Source: Antilocapra americana (lineage: Eukaryota; Chordata; Mammalia; Artiodactyla; Antilocapridae). From it: 64,000 nt of DNA. Position 1 is the first letter of the stretch. Each line of letters opens with the position of its first letter. Positions 51,262-63,232 of this stretch are shown one piece after another. Where the stretch lies: contig ML664161.1 of assembly GCA_007570785.1 (NCBI GenBank), forward strand, positions 8,812,352-8,876,351, written 5' to 3'. The position numbers and the translations under genes were made by a program. Below the pieces are notes generated by a model. It was given only the letters and a program-made list of their open reading frames with translations, ran no database searches and had not been told where the DNA came from.

Positions 51262-51631
51262 GTATATTAATTTGCTCAGGCTGCCATAACAATGTACCAT
51301 AGACTGAGTGGCTTAAACAGAAATTACTTCTTTGCAATTCCTGAGGCTCTCAATTTGTTTTCTTTTAAGTCCTCTCTTCTTGGCTTGTAGATGGCCTTCT
51401 TCCTTTGCTGTCCTCACATGGTCTTCCCTCTGCCGGTCTGTGTCCTAATTTCCTTTTCTTATAAGGTATCAGTCATATTGGATTAGGACCCACCCATCTG
51501 ACCACATTTTACTATAATTACTTTGTTTAAGGCCTTATCACCAGATATAGTTAAATACTGAGGTACTGGGTGGTTGGGACTTATGAATTGGTGGGGGGCA
51601 GGGCAGAGTATACATAATTCATCCCATAAGA
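51262..51631 (-). mobile_element. MLT1-type MaLR LTR (antisense)
   Basis: Reverse-orientation solitary LTR with attaatttgctcaggctgcc, ataacaatgtaccatagact, gtcctcacatggtcttccct, ataaggtatcagtcatattg and ggcagagtatacataattca. No internal retroviral coding sequence flanks it. This is an ancient mammalian LTR relic, non-coding. Confidence 0.82.
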
Positions 51632-53825
51632 GGTGGCAACCTGAGGACCTAGCACAGTGATATTTTTTCTAAGGGTCTGTGCCTCTTTGGAGAAGATGAA
51701 TATTCTGTTGAGTTATAGCTATAGAAAAAAATTCTAGATGAAGAATACTTGGTCCTGATATCTAGGGAGAAAAAAAATACTTTGTCCTAATTTCTGAATA
51801 GAACTCACTAGGACTCAGCCTGATTTTTCTTTTTATTTTTAGGCTAACTAGGCATGCCAATATTTAGCACCTATTTTTTTCTCACCTTGGAATATCCAGT
51901 GCTTAGCTTAGCATCTGTGTCAGGAAGTAGTTGTTGAATTGAATACTAGTGATTTGCCTGTATGCAGAGGCAACATGCCTCAGGACATTGTCACAGTTTC
52001 ATTCACCCCAAAAGGAAACATCTTGTCTTTTCCATGGTCTTTTATGGAGATTCAAGGCATATTTTTATGGTCTCAGGATTCTTAGACTGAACTCTTTCTA
52101 ATGTCTGCATTCCTCTGCTACAGTAGTATATTTCTTTATAAACCATAATATTTATGGCCATCATTCCCTGAGTTGCTTATTATATTGTGCATTATTTTTG
52201 CTCCTCAGACTTTCTTATTCTTTGGAAGAACATAGGCCTAATTTCCTTAGACATAGATATCAAAACTCATTTGATTGCTAAATATGCTACAGTTTGTGTT
52301 ATGGAAGAACAATAAAATATTCAGCACAATTTTTTTTTATTTTTGTTTTTAGTTATTTCAGAATATTCCATTTCTTAAAAATATTTTTATCATAAGACCT
52401 TAATTGATTAAGGGAGTATCCCATTACACATGTACATGTAAACAGACTTTTTTCACAAACACCACCGAATAATTTAAGATAATTAAAAACGGGTCTATGA
52501 AACAATTTTCATATATGCCAGCAATTTGTGGTTTCAAAAAGCTACTTCTCTAACTGGAAATCCATTTTTTGGTGAAGAAAAGTAATTTATACTACAGATT
52601 TCTTAATTTTTATAATTAGTGGAACTGTTTATTCTTATAAAATATAGTAGTAAAAAGATAGTGTTTCATCTGTTTTCTTTTTACTTTTTCTTTTCCCCTC
52701 CTTGACTAGAATTCTTACTTTTGTTAGTGCTGTTTGCTCAATTTGTTTTTCTTTAAGTGCTTTAACAAGTCAAATACTATATGATAAAATGAAAATTATT
52801 TCTCTTCCTTCTAACTACCCCTGTTTACCAGCCCAGGGTTGTTCTTCGCATTTAGTAAGAGCCGTGTTCTTTTACTACCTCAGTCAAGTCTGTATGAGCT
52901 GCTTGATCATTCTAAGTTTTACATTGACTGAAATAAGGAAGGTTGTAAGTTTCTAGAAAACAAATACTTTGCTTCTGTGGACCTTCCATTGTCTAGCACA
53001 GGATTGAATCAAGGTTTCATGGAAGAGGGACATCTGGAATATGCCCTACTCTTTTTCTTAATAGCTAGTGGCAAGGTAGGAGGGAAAAAGACACTATAGA
53101 ATAAATACATGTTGATATCAGATGGTAAGAAAAACCCATATTTATACTAAAATTGTACAGAATGTGCTATCATTTTCATGCTCTGCATATTAGATGAACT
53201 AGAAGATGCTTGAAATAAATAAATGGAACCTAATCAAACTTAGAAATTTTTGCACAGCAGAGGAAACCATATAGAAAACACAAGTATAACCTGTGAAAGG
53301 GGAGAAGATATTTGAAAATGATGCAATCTAAGCTTTATTTCCAAAGAAAGGAAACCAATTTAAAAAAAGGGGGAGAAGACCTAAATAGACTTTTGTCCAA
53401 AGACATACAGATGGCCAAAAGGCACATGAGAAGATGCTCAGCATCACTAATTATTAGAGGAATGCAAATCAGAACTACAAAAAGGTATCACCTCACACTA
53501 GTCAGAATGACCATCATTAACAAGTCTACAAATAACAAATGCTAGAGAGGATGTGGAGAAAAGGGAACCCTCCTACGCTCTTGGTGGGACTGTAAATTGG
53601 TGCAGCCACTAGGGAAAACAGAATGGATGATTCCTTAAAAAACTAAAAATAGAGTTGCCGTATGATCCAGCAATCCTGTTCCTGGGCATATATCTGGAGA
53701 AAACTCTTAATGTGAGAAAATAACACACACCCCAGTGTACATAGTAGCACTATCTATTTACAGTAGCCAAGACATGGAAACAACGTAAATGTCCATTCAC
53801 TGATGAATGGATAAAGAAAATGTAA

Positions 53826-53863
53826 TGTGTGTGTGTGTGTGTGTATACATACACACACATACA
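53826..53863. repeat. (TG)n-(AC)n microsatellite inside L1
   Basis: About 19 bases of alternating TG, then tacat and an acacacacat segment. It lies at the usual variable TG/CA site of L1 copies. Confidence 0.8.
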
Positions 53864-54229
53864 ATGAAATACTTATTCAGTCATAAACAATGAAATAATG
53901 CCATTTGCACCAATATAAATGGACCTAGAGATATCATACTAAGTGAAGTAAGCCAGAAAGAGAGGACAAATATATCACTTATATGTGCAATCTAAAATAG
54001 GATACAATTGAACTTATTTATAAAACAGAAGCAGACTCAGACGTAGGAAAAAAACTTGTGGTTACAAAAAGGAGAAAGTGACACAATGAAGGGAGATGAA
54101 CGAGGATTTGGGGATCAGCAGATGACAAACAACTATCTATAAAATAAACAACAAAATCCTGCTGTATGGCACTAGGAACTATATTCGATATTCTGTAATA
54201 AACTCTAGGGATAAGGAATGGATATATAC

Positions 54230-54436
54230 TGTGTTTCCGTGGTGGTTCACGTGGTAATGCATCTCTTTGATGCATCAAATTCGAGTTTGATCCCTGGGTC
54301 AGGAAACGTCCCCTGGAAAAGTGGGTGACTACCTACTCCTGTATTCTTGCCTGGAGAATTCCATGAACAAAGGAGTCTGGCGGGCAATAGTCCGTGAAAT
54401 CTCAAAGAGTTGGACATGACTGAGTGAGCAACACAC
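54230..54436 (+). mobile_element. Bov-tA SINE (nested in L1 3' UTR)
   Basis: Head with ttccgtggtggttcacgtgg and gatccctgggtcaggaaacg, body with gcctggagaattccatgaac, and tail ttggacatgactgagtgagc. L1 3' UTR sequence resumes after it. Confidence 0.9.
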
Positions 54437-55229
54437 ACATATATTCATAGATTCATACACTGTATAATTGAATCACTTTGCTGTGTGTGAGAATCTAATA
54501 CAACATTGCAAATCAACTATACTTAAATTTAAAAAAAAGATGCTTTGATAATTACTAGTGTATACATTAGAGAATTTCTAGTGTCATGGTTTAAACACCA
54601 TTTCACATATACCTATAACTTAGCGCAACCTAAATAAGGCTAATGTGATTAGCTTGCCAAGGCCCGGAAGAGGTTATATTTAATAAAGAATATGTAAAAA
54701 GCTACATCCTGAGCTTTAGTAGGGAGTATGACTCAGAATCTTAATTTTATGGAGTTAATGTTGCTTTATTAATGAGCTATTAACGTAGTAAATTCTGAAG
54801 TTATTATGTTAATCAGTTCATTGATAAAGATTTTTATTTTCTTAATATAAAGATTAATGGATATTAATTAAAATTAAATTTTGTACATTAAAGTACAGAC
54901 TAATAATGTTGATAAACTTGTCATTTTGTCTCAAGCAGTACTTTAAAAAGCAAAGCTTAGTATAATTTTTTTTATTATAATGTTTTTAGACATGATGAAG
55001 TCATTTTATTTTGGCCCTTAATCAGCCTCCTAAGGTGTAATGAGAAATCTATTTCAATATACAAGTTTTATTTTCAGCTTTGATGTTTTTTTAAGCAGAA
55101 CTTTCTGTCAGTGGATGTGCCTGATTGTCTTAAGCTGGTCTCTTTGGAAGCCCAGTACCAGGTTCCACGTTCACCCTCGAGCCATCATTGTCCCCTTCTT
55201 TGCAGGGCCCTCACACAGGGCTCACAGGC

Positions 55230-55440
55230 TTTTACCTGGCCCAACCTTACCAGTTCTGTGAGGTCCCTGAAGCCTTCTCTGATTCTGCCATTTCACGCTC
55301 TTGTTCTCTGTACCCCACAGCTTTGCCTTTGGATTACGGTTATTGTTGCATTATCTCATGTCTTGTGTCTCAACAAAATTGTTCCTAGACCGGATAGCAT
55401 GCAGTTGGCCACAGAGCCAATAAATACTGGCATTGTACAG
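55230..55440 (+). mobile_element. Possible L2 LINE relic
   Basis: The phrase ccctgaagccttctctgatt and the caataaatactggcattg-like end resemble L2, but similarity is low and the boundaries are guesses. Confidence 0.35.
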
Positions 55441-55897
55441 CCTCGTGTTACTTTCCTTGGTTGAATTTTTAAAAAAATCATTTGAAGAAAGTATGCTTAT
55501 AACAGATCCCTGGTCATAATGTTCCCTTCACAACCCCTAGGACATCATCTGGACATCTTGGGAGCAAAAGGTGTCCTTCTTGATTTGGGATTGCTCAAGT
55601 GTTTGATAAGTGGGGTCCCCTCATTTCATCCACAAACTTGGTTCCAGATTAAATGACCTTTCAGTACTGCTATAGTTTCTGAAGCTATAGTTTGTAAAGC
55701 CAGCCTCTCTTGGTTTCTTAAACTTCCAGTGTCATGGAACTATACTTGCTAAAGTGGGTGTGGGGTCGGTTGTTGTTGGGCAGATAATGGAAGCTCAGAC
55801 CTCTAAAGCATATTTATGTGACCCAGAATGTCTCTTCTTTCTGGAAAACTGCCAGTTGAATAATGTTATTTCTGAAATTCATTTTACTAGTGGAATT

Positions 55898-56112
55898 TTT
55901 TTGTTGTTGTTTAGTCACTAAATCTTATCCAACTCTTCATGACTCCATTAACTATGGCCTGCCAGACTCCTCTGTCAATGGAATTCTCCAGGTGAGAATA
56001 GTGGAGTAGGTTGCCATTTACTTCTTCAGGGATCTTCCTGACCCAGGGATTGAATCTAGGTCTCCTGCATTGCAGGTGGATTCTTTACCACTGAGCCACC
56101 AGGGAAGCCCAA
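55898..56112 (-). mobile_element. Bov-tA SINE (antisense), 156 bp before exon B
   Basis: Opens with a tttttgttgttgtttag tail, body with tatggcctgccagactcctc and caggtgagaatagtggagta, then the reversed head ending cactgagccaccagggaagc. Imperfect 11-bp target duplications: ctagtggaatt at 55887-55897 and ttagttgaatt at 56113-56123. In this orientation its tail supplies a pyrimidine tract and AG, and its body a CAG|GTGAGA, on the gene's sense strand. Confidence 0.94.
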
Positions 56113-56268
56113 TTAGTTGAATTAGAGAACCAGGATTCAACATGCACTATTTTTCCCCCCATGGAGAAGGGAAGATTAAAGTTAAGGAGGAAAGTAATTA
56201 AATACTATCTACACTCAAAGAATATCTGCTAATAATGCATACTATATTCTTTTTGTTGTTTTCCCTAG

Positions 56269-56512
56269 GTGATTGAAGACAATACTGGAGTCCGCCGGGT
56301 GGTGGTCACACCCCAATCTCCTGAATGTTACCCCCCAAGCTACCCCTCGGCCATGTCTCCAACCCATCATCTACCCCCCTACCTGACTCACCACCCGCAT
56401 TTTATCCATAACTCACACACAGCATACTACCCACCTGTTACTGGACCTGGAGATATGCCACCTCAGTTCTTTCCTCAGCATCATCTTCCTCCCACAATAT
56501 ACAGCGAGCAAG
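56269..56512 (+). CDS. FNDC3B: FNDC3B internal coding exon B (244 bp)
   Basis: The exon encodes 81 codons plus the first base of a split Glu codon. It starts VIEDNTGVRRVVVTPQ and ends in PPTIYSEQ. The acceptor is ttttccctag-like (AG at 56267-56268) and the donor is CAAG|gtgagt at 56513. The segment is low complexity: about 17 Pro, 9 His and 6 Tyr in 81 residues, with repeated PP and HH pairs, so it is probably disordered. The match to FNDC3B is essentially continuous. A GTG at the exon start is simply the Val codon, not a translation start. Without splicing, the frame would run 11 codons into the intron to a TGA at about 56542. An antisense Bov-tA SINE ends 156 bp upstream and may offer competing splice sites. 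Confidence 0.96.
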
Positions 56513-57038
56513 GTGAGTGGATTGCTGGCATCTGGAGCTGTTGAAACTGGTTACAAAACTGAAGTAGCTTTAGAGAGCCAGAGGGCCTTTGCTTCTTCTG
56601 CAGTAAGCATGATAGAGGAGAATCTATCTGCTGTGTAAAGCTCATTGGAAATTCCAGGCTTTCTTTGTCCTCAGTTATATCTTGAGACTGTTTCTTTATA
56701 TTTTTTCAAATTCTGTCCCCATCCCACCCCACAGAGTGCAGGTAGTGGACAAGCCACTTCTCATTTCAGAAAAGAGGCCGTAATCTATCATATGTTTCCA
56801 TGTCCTGTTAACATATTTTTATATGAAAGTGGCTGAGAAGAGCTGCCGCACATTAGTTCTTAGGCATCTATATAGTTGAGCAGTAGAAGGGAAATTACAG
56901 AGGATTTTGTGCCACATTTCCAGTGATAGAAGACTGTGAGGTCTCAGTAACCTTTGAGTTTCTTGGATGCTCTTTTGCAATCTTGGCAGAACTCAAAATC
57001 CTCTCACTGTTGACATGGTCTTCCTGAATGCTGTTTTT

Positions 57039-57514
57039 CAGTCAGTTCAGTTCAGTCGCTGAGTCGTGTCCGACTCTTTGCGATCCCATGAACCCCAGCA
57101 CGCCAGGCCTCCCTGTCCATCACCAACTCCCGGAGTCTACCCAAACCCATGTCCATCGAGTTGGTTATGCCATCCAGCCATCTCATCCTCTGTCGTCCCC
57201 TTCTCCTCCTGCCCCCAATCCTTCCCAGCATTAGGGTCTTTTCCAATGAGTCAACTCTTGGCATGAGGTGGCCAAAGTATTGGAATTTCAGCTTCAACAT
57301 CAGTTCTTCCAATGAACACCCAGGACTGATGTCCTTTAGGATGGACTAGTTGGATCTCCTTGCAGTCCAAGGGACTCTCAAGAGTCTTCTCCAACACCAC
57401 AGTTCAAAAGCATCAATTCTTTGGCACTCAGCTTTCTTAACCGTCCAACTTTCACATGCATACATGACTACTGGAAAAACCATAGCCTTGACTAGATGGA
57501 CTGTTGTTGGCAAA
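57039..57514 (-). mobile_element. BovB 3' fragment (antisense)
   Basis: A 476-bp truncated BovB in reverse, from cagtcagttcagttcagtcg to tggactgttgttggcaaa. Exact 13-bp target duplications gaatgctgttttt lie at 57026-57038 and 57515-57527. The sequence is well preserved, so this insertion is probably among the younger ones here. Confidence 0.96.
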
Positions 57515-57873
57515 GAATGCTGTTTTTAGTTTGAGAATAGCTATTAGTGCAATCACAGTTTCACTGTTTGTTAGGCAGATACTTACCTTGAAATGAAAAG
57601 AGTCTCAGAGATACCAGCATTATGCCTTGTTAGTTTTGGCCTTGGTATTGGTTTAGTCTGAAGCCCTTCTCTGTCAAAACGGATACTGAGAAACCAGATA
57701 AGTGAGGGTTAACCAGATAAATTAGACTTTAAACACTAGAACTTTGCAAAGTAATTTTCTTCTGTGTCTGACTATGAATTGCTTCAAACATTTATTATGT
57801 TGGTTTACAGATAAAGTGTATGAGAAATGTCTTCTCATTTTGGAGGATGTTATTACCTGACTTTCATCAATTT

Positions 57874-57897
57874 TATATATATATATATATATATATA
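57874..57897. repeat. (TA)12 microsatellite
   Basis: Twenty-four bases of alternating T and A, followed by cacacttatatatttatat. Confidence 0.9.
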
Positions 57898-60045
57898 CAC
57901 ACTTATATATTTATATATGTATATGGCTATTTTAAGTGAAATCATCAGTTTCCTATTTTAACTCAGGGATAGAATTTAAAATTTTTTTTTTTTTTGCAGT
58001 AGCATTTAGAAAGAAATTTAGTATAATTCAAAAGGCTTAAATGATATTATGATAGGGTATAGGGTATAGAGAGGTGACAGCAAAAGACAAAGTCAGTAAT
58101 TTAAATGCATAGAGGCATCAATAACTTCCTATTGCTGTAGTCTTCTTGCCTCGTAACATAACACTCCAGAACATCAGACACTGGGCATATTCCATGAAAA
58201 TATTTTGATAAAAACTGAAAATTTTCAGTTAGTTAAGAATAGTTTTTAAAAACATATTCAGTATTCATACAGTACACACTAAATATTTGAAGGCTGTTAC
58301 CTGATGAAGGGTGTATGACCTGCCTTATTTTAGCAGTCTTTAGTAGGATGCCACATAATTACTGTTTTGTGAATGGTATCTTTTGTAATTTTACACAATA
58401 GTATGATTTAAGTTATTAGAATTAAGCAAAAAAATAAAAAACTTCTTGAATTAGGGTGTTTTGATTTCTTCTCATTAAAATAACACAGAATAATAATGTA
58501 AAATAAATGAAAGTGCTACCTTCATTGATTCCTAATTAAACAGAAAACAAAAATCTTTTTCTTTATAAATAAAAAACCTTTTATATATTCTTATACCTTA
58601 GTTCTCAATGTGTATGCACCTAAAAGTAGTTCAGACATTTAGTTTCCCAAATCGTATGCATTTTAAAAGTTCTTGATATTTTAAAATATTACTCTATCAG
58701 TACCCTTGGTGAATATTTTAAGTCTCACGTGTAATATCTTGTGATAGTTAAAGCCTTTACCTTTCTTTGTCTCTGTTTAGACGTAATTTACTTGGGCATG
58801 CACTTTGTGAACAGAATTGTGTTCCTCTAGTGAAAATTGGTTATCTTGTAAAGATTTGCTTTTTTGAGGTCTTCCTCGAGCTATGTGCACAGAAAGAAAA
58901 TGAAAAGTGGAGTTTACCAGTCAACAGTTGAAACATCCGTTGTTCAGTTATGTAGGGTGACTTTACATTGCTAATGTGCCTAGAACAGTGCTGGTTTAGG
59001 TCTTGTGTCCAGATAAATAGCTAGAAGTGTTCCCTAGTTACCCTCAGAAGTACCTGGATTTGGATGGTAATTTATATGATCACTCTGTGCATGTGGGGCT
59101 TTTTTTGTTGTTGTTGTTATAAACGTGTAAGGACCCAGTATATGTGTTCTATATGATCATTTTTATTAGTATCTAAATATAATTTTTAATTGCTGAAAAA
59201 TTGTAAATTTAAAATACATGTTTTTCCCTCAGATCATAAGATTATTTTTCACAGGCTTCCATTGTAAAAATATAGATAATGAAGCCGGGTGACATTCAAC
59301 TAGTCAGTGTCTTGTCTTCTAATCAGCCCAGAATACAAGTTTAAGATAATAGATGGCTATCTCTGGCACCAGGTTGCAAAGGTGGCTTATATATATAACT
59401 ATAAATCTCTTGAACATTTCCCTTAATTTTGTGCGCTTTGATTATTTTTAATGGAAATTTCTCATCTCTTCATTTTAGTAGATTTTGTTCAAATGTTGGC
59501 TCTTCTAGATGGCACAGATAACCTCTTATATTCTTGTTGCTATATATTTTCCAGTAGAAATACTCTGTCTGAAAGGATAAGCATACATTTAAATGTTTTG
59601 ATTCTGAGGACTTATTACTTAAGGGGATATTTGTTTGTTAATTCTTTTTTTGTAGATTGCAACTACTAAGACCAATTGACAGGCAAAATCAAGCTTAATT
59701 ATATATTCAACTAGAATACAAACTCTTGATAGAAAAGACTCTTTAATATTTTCCATAATCTGGAACATTTCTGAACACACAATATAATTTTTTTAATGAT
59801 TAATTATTCCTTTATTGGTTAGAAATGAATGGGAGTATTTTAAACATGGATACTATGCATACCACTCTCAAAAATATTTTTTTTCTATTTACTGTAAAAT
59901 ATTTTATTTTTTTTATATTTTATGTTTTTGTATTTACTGTAAAATATGTTAACTTCTTCCTTCAGGAGACAGGTCATTTGACCATCTCAGACTTTGTAAT
60001 TGAAGATGTAGACTGAGTTTACATTTCTCCTAACTGTTGTTTTAG

Positions 60046-60333
60046 AAATTATACCACTCTATGGAATGTCGAGTTACATCACCCGGGAAGACCAGTATAG
60101 CAAACCTCCGCACAAAAAGCTGAAAGACCGCCAGATTGACCGCCAGAATCGCCTCAACAGCCCCCCTTCTTCCGTCTACAAGAGCAGCTGCACCACCGTG
60201 TACAACGGCTATGGCAAGGGCCACGGCGGCGGCGGCGGCGGCGGCGGCGGGGGCAGCGGCGGCGGGCCGGGCGTCAAGAAGCCTGAGCGGCGAGCGAGAA
60301 GCAGTCCAAAGTCAAATGATGCAGACGTGCAAG
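60046..60333 (+). CDS. FNDC3B: FNDC3B internal coding exon C (288 bp) with polyglycine tract
   Basis: The exon starts with the last two bases of the split Glu codon, continues for 95 codons and ends one base into the next codon. The acceptor is tgttgttttag (AG at 60044-60045) and the donor is CAAG|gtaatg at 60334. Codons 1-40 read IIPLYGMSSYITRED, followed by a basic stretch rich in Lys, Arg and Gln (KKLKDRQIDRQNR). Next is a Ser/Tyr segment with the motif YNGYGKGH. Codons 60-69 are ten consecutive Gly (60225-60254), then Ser, three Gly, Pro and Gly. The exon ends in a basic KKPERRARSSPK segment, which could bind nucleic acid or act as a localisation signal; that is inference. The exon is much more GC- and CpG-rich than its surroundings. 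The next exon, leading to the FN3 repeats, is outside the window. Confidence 0.96.
60225..60272 (+). repeat. FNDC3B: Coding GGC trinucleotide tract (polyglycine)
   Basis: Eight GGC codons in a row, then GGG and GGC, AGC (Ser), GGC GGC GGG, CCG (Pro) and GGC. This makes Gly10-Ser-Gly3-Pro-Gly. The near-pure run is prone to slippage, so length variation between animals is plausible. Confidence 0.95.
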
Positions 60334-62479
60334 GTAATGGTCAGAGAAGTTTGCCGCGAAGAGTGAATTACGAGATTTACAGAAGTTTGTATCATGGCAG
60401 CCGGTCTTTCTTCTGGGAATGATAGGGTAGACCTTCTCTTATCTTTGCTTAGCAAGAACAGGATGTTGTATCATCTCTTTTTTATTATTCCTTCATGGCA
60501 GAAATATTATTTCTTTAGTCACGTGGGCCATGTAACAGTCTACTTAATCTCAGTAACAGCTATCTGAAAGTGTTTTCACATTGGCTTACTTCTAGACAGA
60601 TGTAGAAGAGAGTCTCCGTACAATCAAGGGTAGGGCTAGTTTAAATCTCAACATAATTATACCTCATAAGACCAGGTGTAATTAATTCTATACTGTAGTA
60701 AAATTTATCATCTTGTAAGGCTCCCTCACCAGGCATTGTTTAATGCCACCTTTGGCATCTTGAATGAAGTATTCATAAGCCAAGAATGAGAAGCAAGAAA
60801 TAGTGTCACCACGTCCAGATAGAGATACCAGCTCAAAGCGCAGGTTGTTGTTTTTTTGTAGATTAATTTTGTGGCTGTAGATCAGTTAATTTGGGGAAGA
60901 AGGTATGTATGTTGTAAATGAAGTTTTTAGATGAGATTTAGACACAACCCGTTCTTACTCCACGGGAGTTATAAAAAAGCTTTTTTATATGGGTGTATGT
61001 AGAAGATTGACTTAAGGGAAGCCAAAGAACATTTTGATAAGTTAGGTGAGATTATAGATGTATATAAACAAAGACATGTAAAAGACAAGGTCAGAACTGA
61101 TTATAATACGGTTAAATATATTCCTTCCTTTTTGGACCTCAACCAGGTAGAAAAAGTTGCTGTGTATGTGGGAATATGTTTGTGAATGAAAACTAATTAG
61201 TGTGTGGTTGATTGTGTAGGGAAGAGTGGCCTCTGTCAGGGCTGAGGAAAATTAGGTAAAACCAGACTTCAGTATCAGCATTTTGCCCTATGTTATTTAC
61301 ATGAGTGAACTGTAGCATGAAAAAGAGTAATAGTAAGATACAGTGAAAAGTGAACAGTAATTTCTCTGAGTGAAATGAATTATAGATGCGTTTCATTTTG
61401 TTCTGTATTCTTTTCTGTATTTTCCATTTATATTTAGTTATCACACACTGTTATTGCAATTATTAAACAAAGCATAAATAAGTATATAAGAGAAACCCAA
61501 GATTTAAGAGTCTTTTAAATAGCTCCTAGAAGAAAGTACTATGTCTGTTGTATAGAGTAAGTTTTAGTTAAATGATACTACAATTTCAAAGTTTGAAATT
61601 CAGGTTTTAGCAATGTTGTAATTTTAAATCATGGTATGTAAAATAATTCATACACAAACACACAAGATTAGAAGTAGGTTGTCCTAAGGAGAATTTTAAT
61701 CTATAGAAAAGAGAAAAAGAATGTATTAGCTGTCTTCAGAGAGCTTACCAAGTCTGAATACCTTGGTTACTTGGTTTATTCTTTAATAATTTTTGCCCTG
61801 CCTTGTATCAGAAAAGATTTAAGACAGATGACATAAATAAATATAACACAGGCAAATAAAATAAATTTAGAAAGATCTAAGAGGCTGGGAGATTATAAGA
61901 GAAGGTAAATAAGATGAAGCAGGGTTGAAGTTAGCATGCAAAATTAATGTATTATGAATTAACTGCTGCAAAACTAAGTACCTTCCTTATTTATGCAATT
62001 ATTTCCTTTTGTATGTATTTAAATCTGTAAGCTACCTTATATTTTATTATCTTATCATACCTATTAGATAGAAAATGGATTTGCATTGAAATCAACACTG
62101 AAATGCTTGTTAATGTATATATGTTTACAGTCATTTTGTCATTTTACCTTATGACAGAGAATATAATTATTCTGAGCACCTCAAACTCTTTGCTGTTGTG
62201 TAGAACGTGTTGCTGTGTTGGTAACAGTGAGATTACTCTCGCTGTGGCCTTTTAGAAGTGTGTGTTTCAAAATGAAAAGAGAAAGTTTCTCTCACCTTCA
62301 GGTCAAGCTCAGTGTGTTACTCCTGTTCTCATCATACTGTTTGCCGCCTCAGAGTCACTCCAAGTGCTACTCTCCAGGTGGTTTAACTAGGGAACATAAA
62401 AAATCAGATGGAATGTTATCTTATGTACTCTAGCTCATTCCAGTAAGGATCTGAGGGAGTTTACATTTTGGATAAAAAA

Positions 62480-63160
62480 TATGTATTTACCCAAATGAAT
62501 TGAAAATTTATATCCTGACCCCCAAAAATGCACATGCATGTTTAGAGCAGCTTTACTCATAAGTGCCCAAACTTGGAAGCAACCAGAATGTCCTTCAGTC
62601 AGTAAATGGATAAATAAACTGGTATATCCAGACATGGACTATTACTCTGCACTGAGAAGAAATGAGCTGTCTAGCTATGAATGACATGGAGCCACCTTAA
62701 ATATGCATTACTAAGTAAAATAGGCCAGTCTGAAAGGGCTACATAATGTATGATTCCAACTATCTAATAGGAAAAGGAAAAATTATGGACATGGTAAAAA
62801 GATGTACAGTTGTCGGAGATTGGGGGAGGGAGGGGTGAATAAGCCAAGCACAGACGGTTTGAGGGCAGTGAAACTACTCTGTCTGGTACTGTAATGGTAG
62901 GCTTACATCACATACATTTGTCAAAACCCATACAGTGTACAACACTAAGAGTTACATGTATGCTAATGTAAACTTTGGACCTGGTGGTGGTGATGTGTCA
63001 GTATACATCAGTGGTAACAAATATACTGCTCTGGTGTGGATTTTGATAGGTGGGAGAGAATACATGTATCTGGGGGTGGGATGTGTCCGGGTGTTCTTTG
63101 TAACTGTTCAGTTTTGCTCTGCAACTAAATCTTCTGTAAAAAGTAGTGTATAAAAAAATA
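62480..63160 (+). mobile_element. Old L1 LINE 3' end
   Basis: Contains atgtatttacccaaatgaat, gcagctttactcataagtgc, ggaagcaaccagaatgtcct, gataaataaactggtatatc and a gatgtgtcagtatacatcag 3' part. Typical of an older mammalian L1 subfamily. Confidence 0.8.
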
Positions 63161-63232
63161 TCTAAGGAAACTGAGGACAAGTAAAAGGAAGATATGAATA
63201 ACGTTGTATATAAAAGAATCCCGCAGAGTTGC

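Larger units (their letters stand above)
53214..54537 (+). mobile_element. L1 LINE 3' region with nested SINE
   Basis: L1 ORF2 end from ggaacctaatcaaacttaga through aaatagagttgccgtatgat and atggataaagaaaatgtaat, then the 3' UTR with actttgctgtgtgtgagaat and caaatcaactatacttaaat and an A tail. Possible target duplications with one indel: aagatgcttga at 53203-53213 and aagatgctttga at 54538-54549. A Bov-tA interrupts the 3' UTR. Confidence 0.87.
38124..56268 (+). other. FNDC3B: FNDC3B intron A-B (18,145 bp)
   Basis: The intron is bounded by gtaaac at 38124 and the tttccctag acceptor ending at 56268. It lies between two codon-complete ends, so it is phase 0. Apart from listed repeats, these stretches show no gene or strong repeat: 38124-41185, 42875-45655, 45775-46585, 46795-47070, 47240-48970, 49245-49945, 50515-50820, 51635-53200, 54550-55225 and 55445-55885. 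Possible L2 tails too weak to annotate occur near 40890-40975, 50640-50740, 51893-51945 and 52960-53015. A small CpG cluster sits at 43388-43425 in otherwise CpG-poor DNA. Confidence 0.9.
56513..60045 (+). other. FNDC3B: FNDC3B intron B-C (3,533 bp)
   Basis: The intron starts gtgagt and ends tgttttag. It interrupts a Glu codon after its first base (phase 1). It contains one antisense BovB 3' fragment and a TA microsatellite. The remainder (56513-57025, 57530-57870 and 57900-60045) is AT-rich, with no coding signal or clear repeat seen. A strong polypyrimidine tract immediately precedes exon C. Confidence 0.93.

Noticed and set aside
51262..51631. Endogenous retrovirus
   Set aside because: Only a non-coding MaLR-type LTR relic is present; no gag, pol or env sequence was recognised next to it.
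60042..60224. Alanine/valine-rich open frame on the minus strand opposite exon C
   Set aside because: It is the antisense shadow of the conserved FNDC3B exon, opened by its high GC content.
60136..60366. Second + strand frame across exon C, alanine-rich
   Set aside because: It is an out-of-frame reading of the GGC tract as GCG. The FNDC3B frame matches known protein and splice phases.
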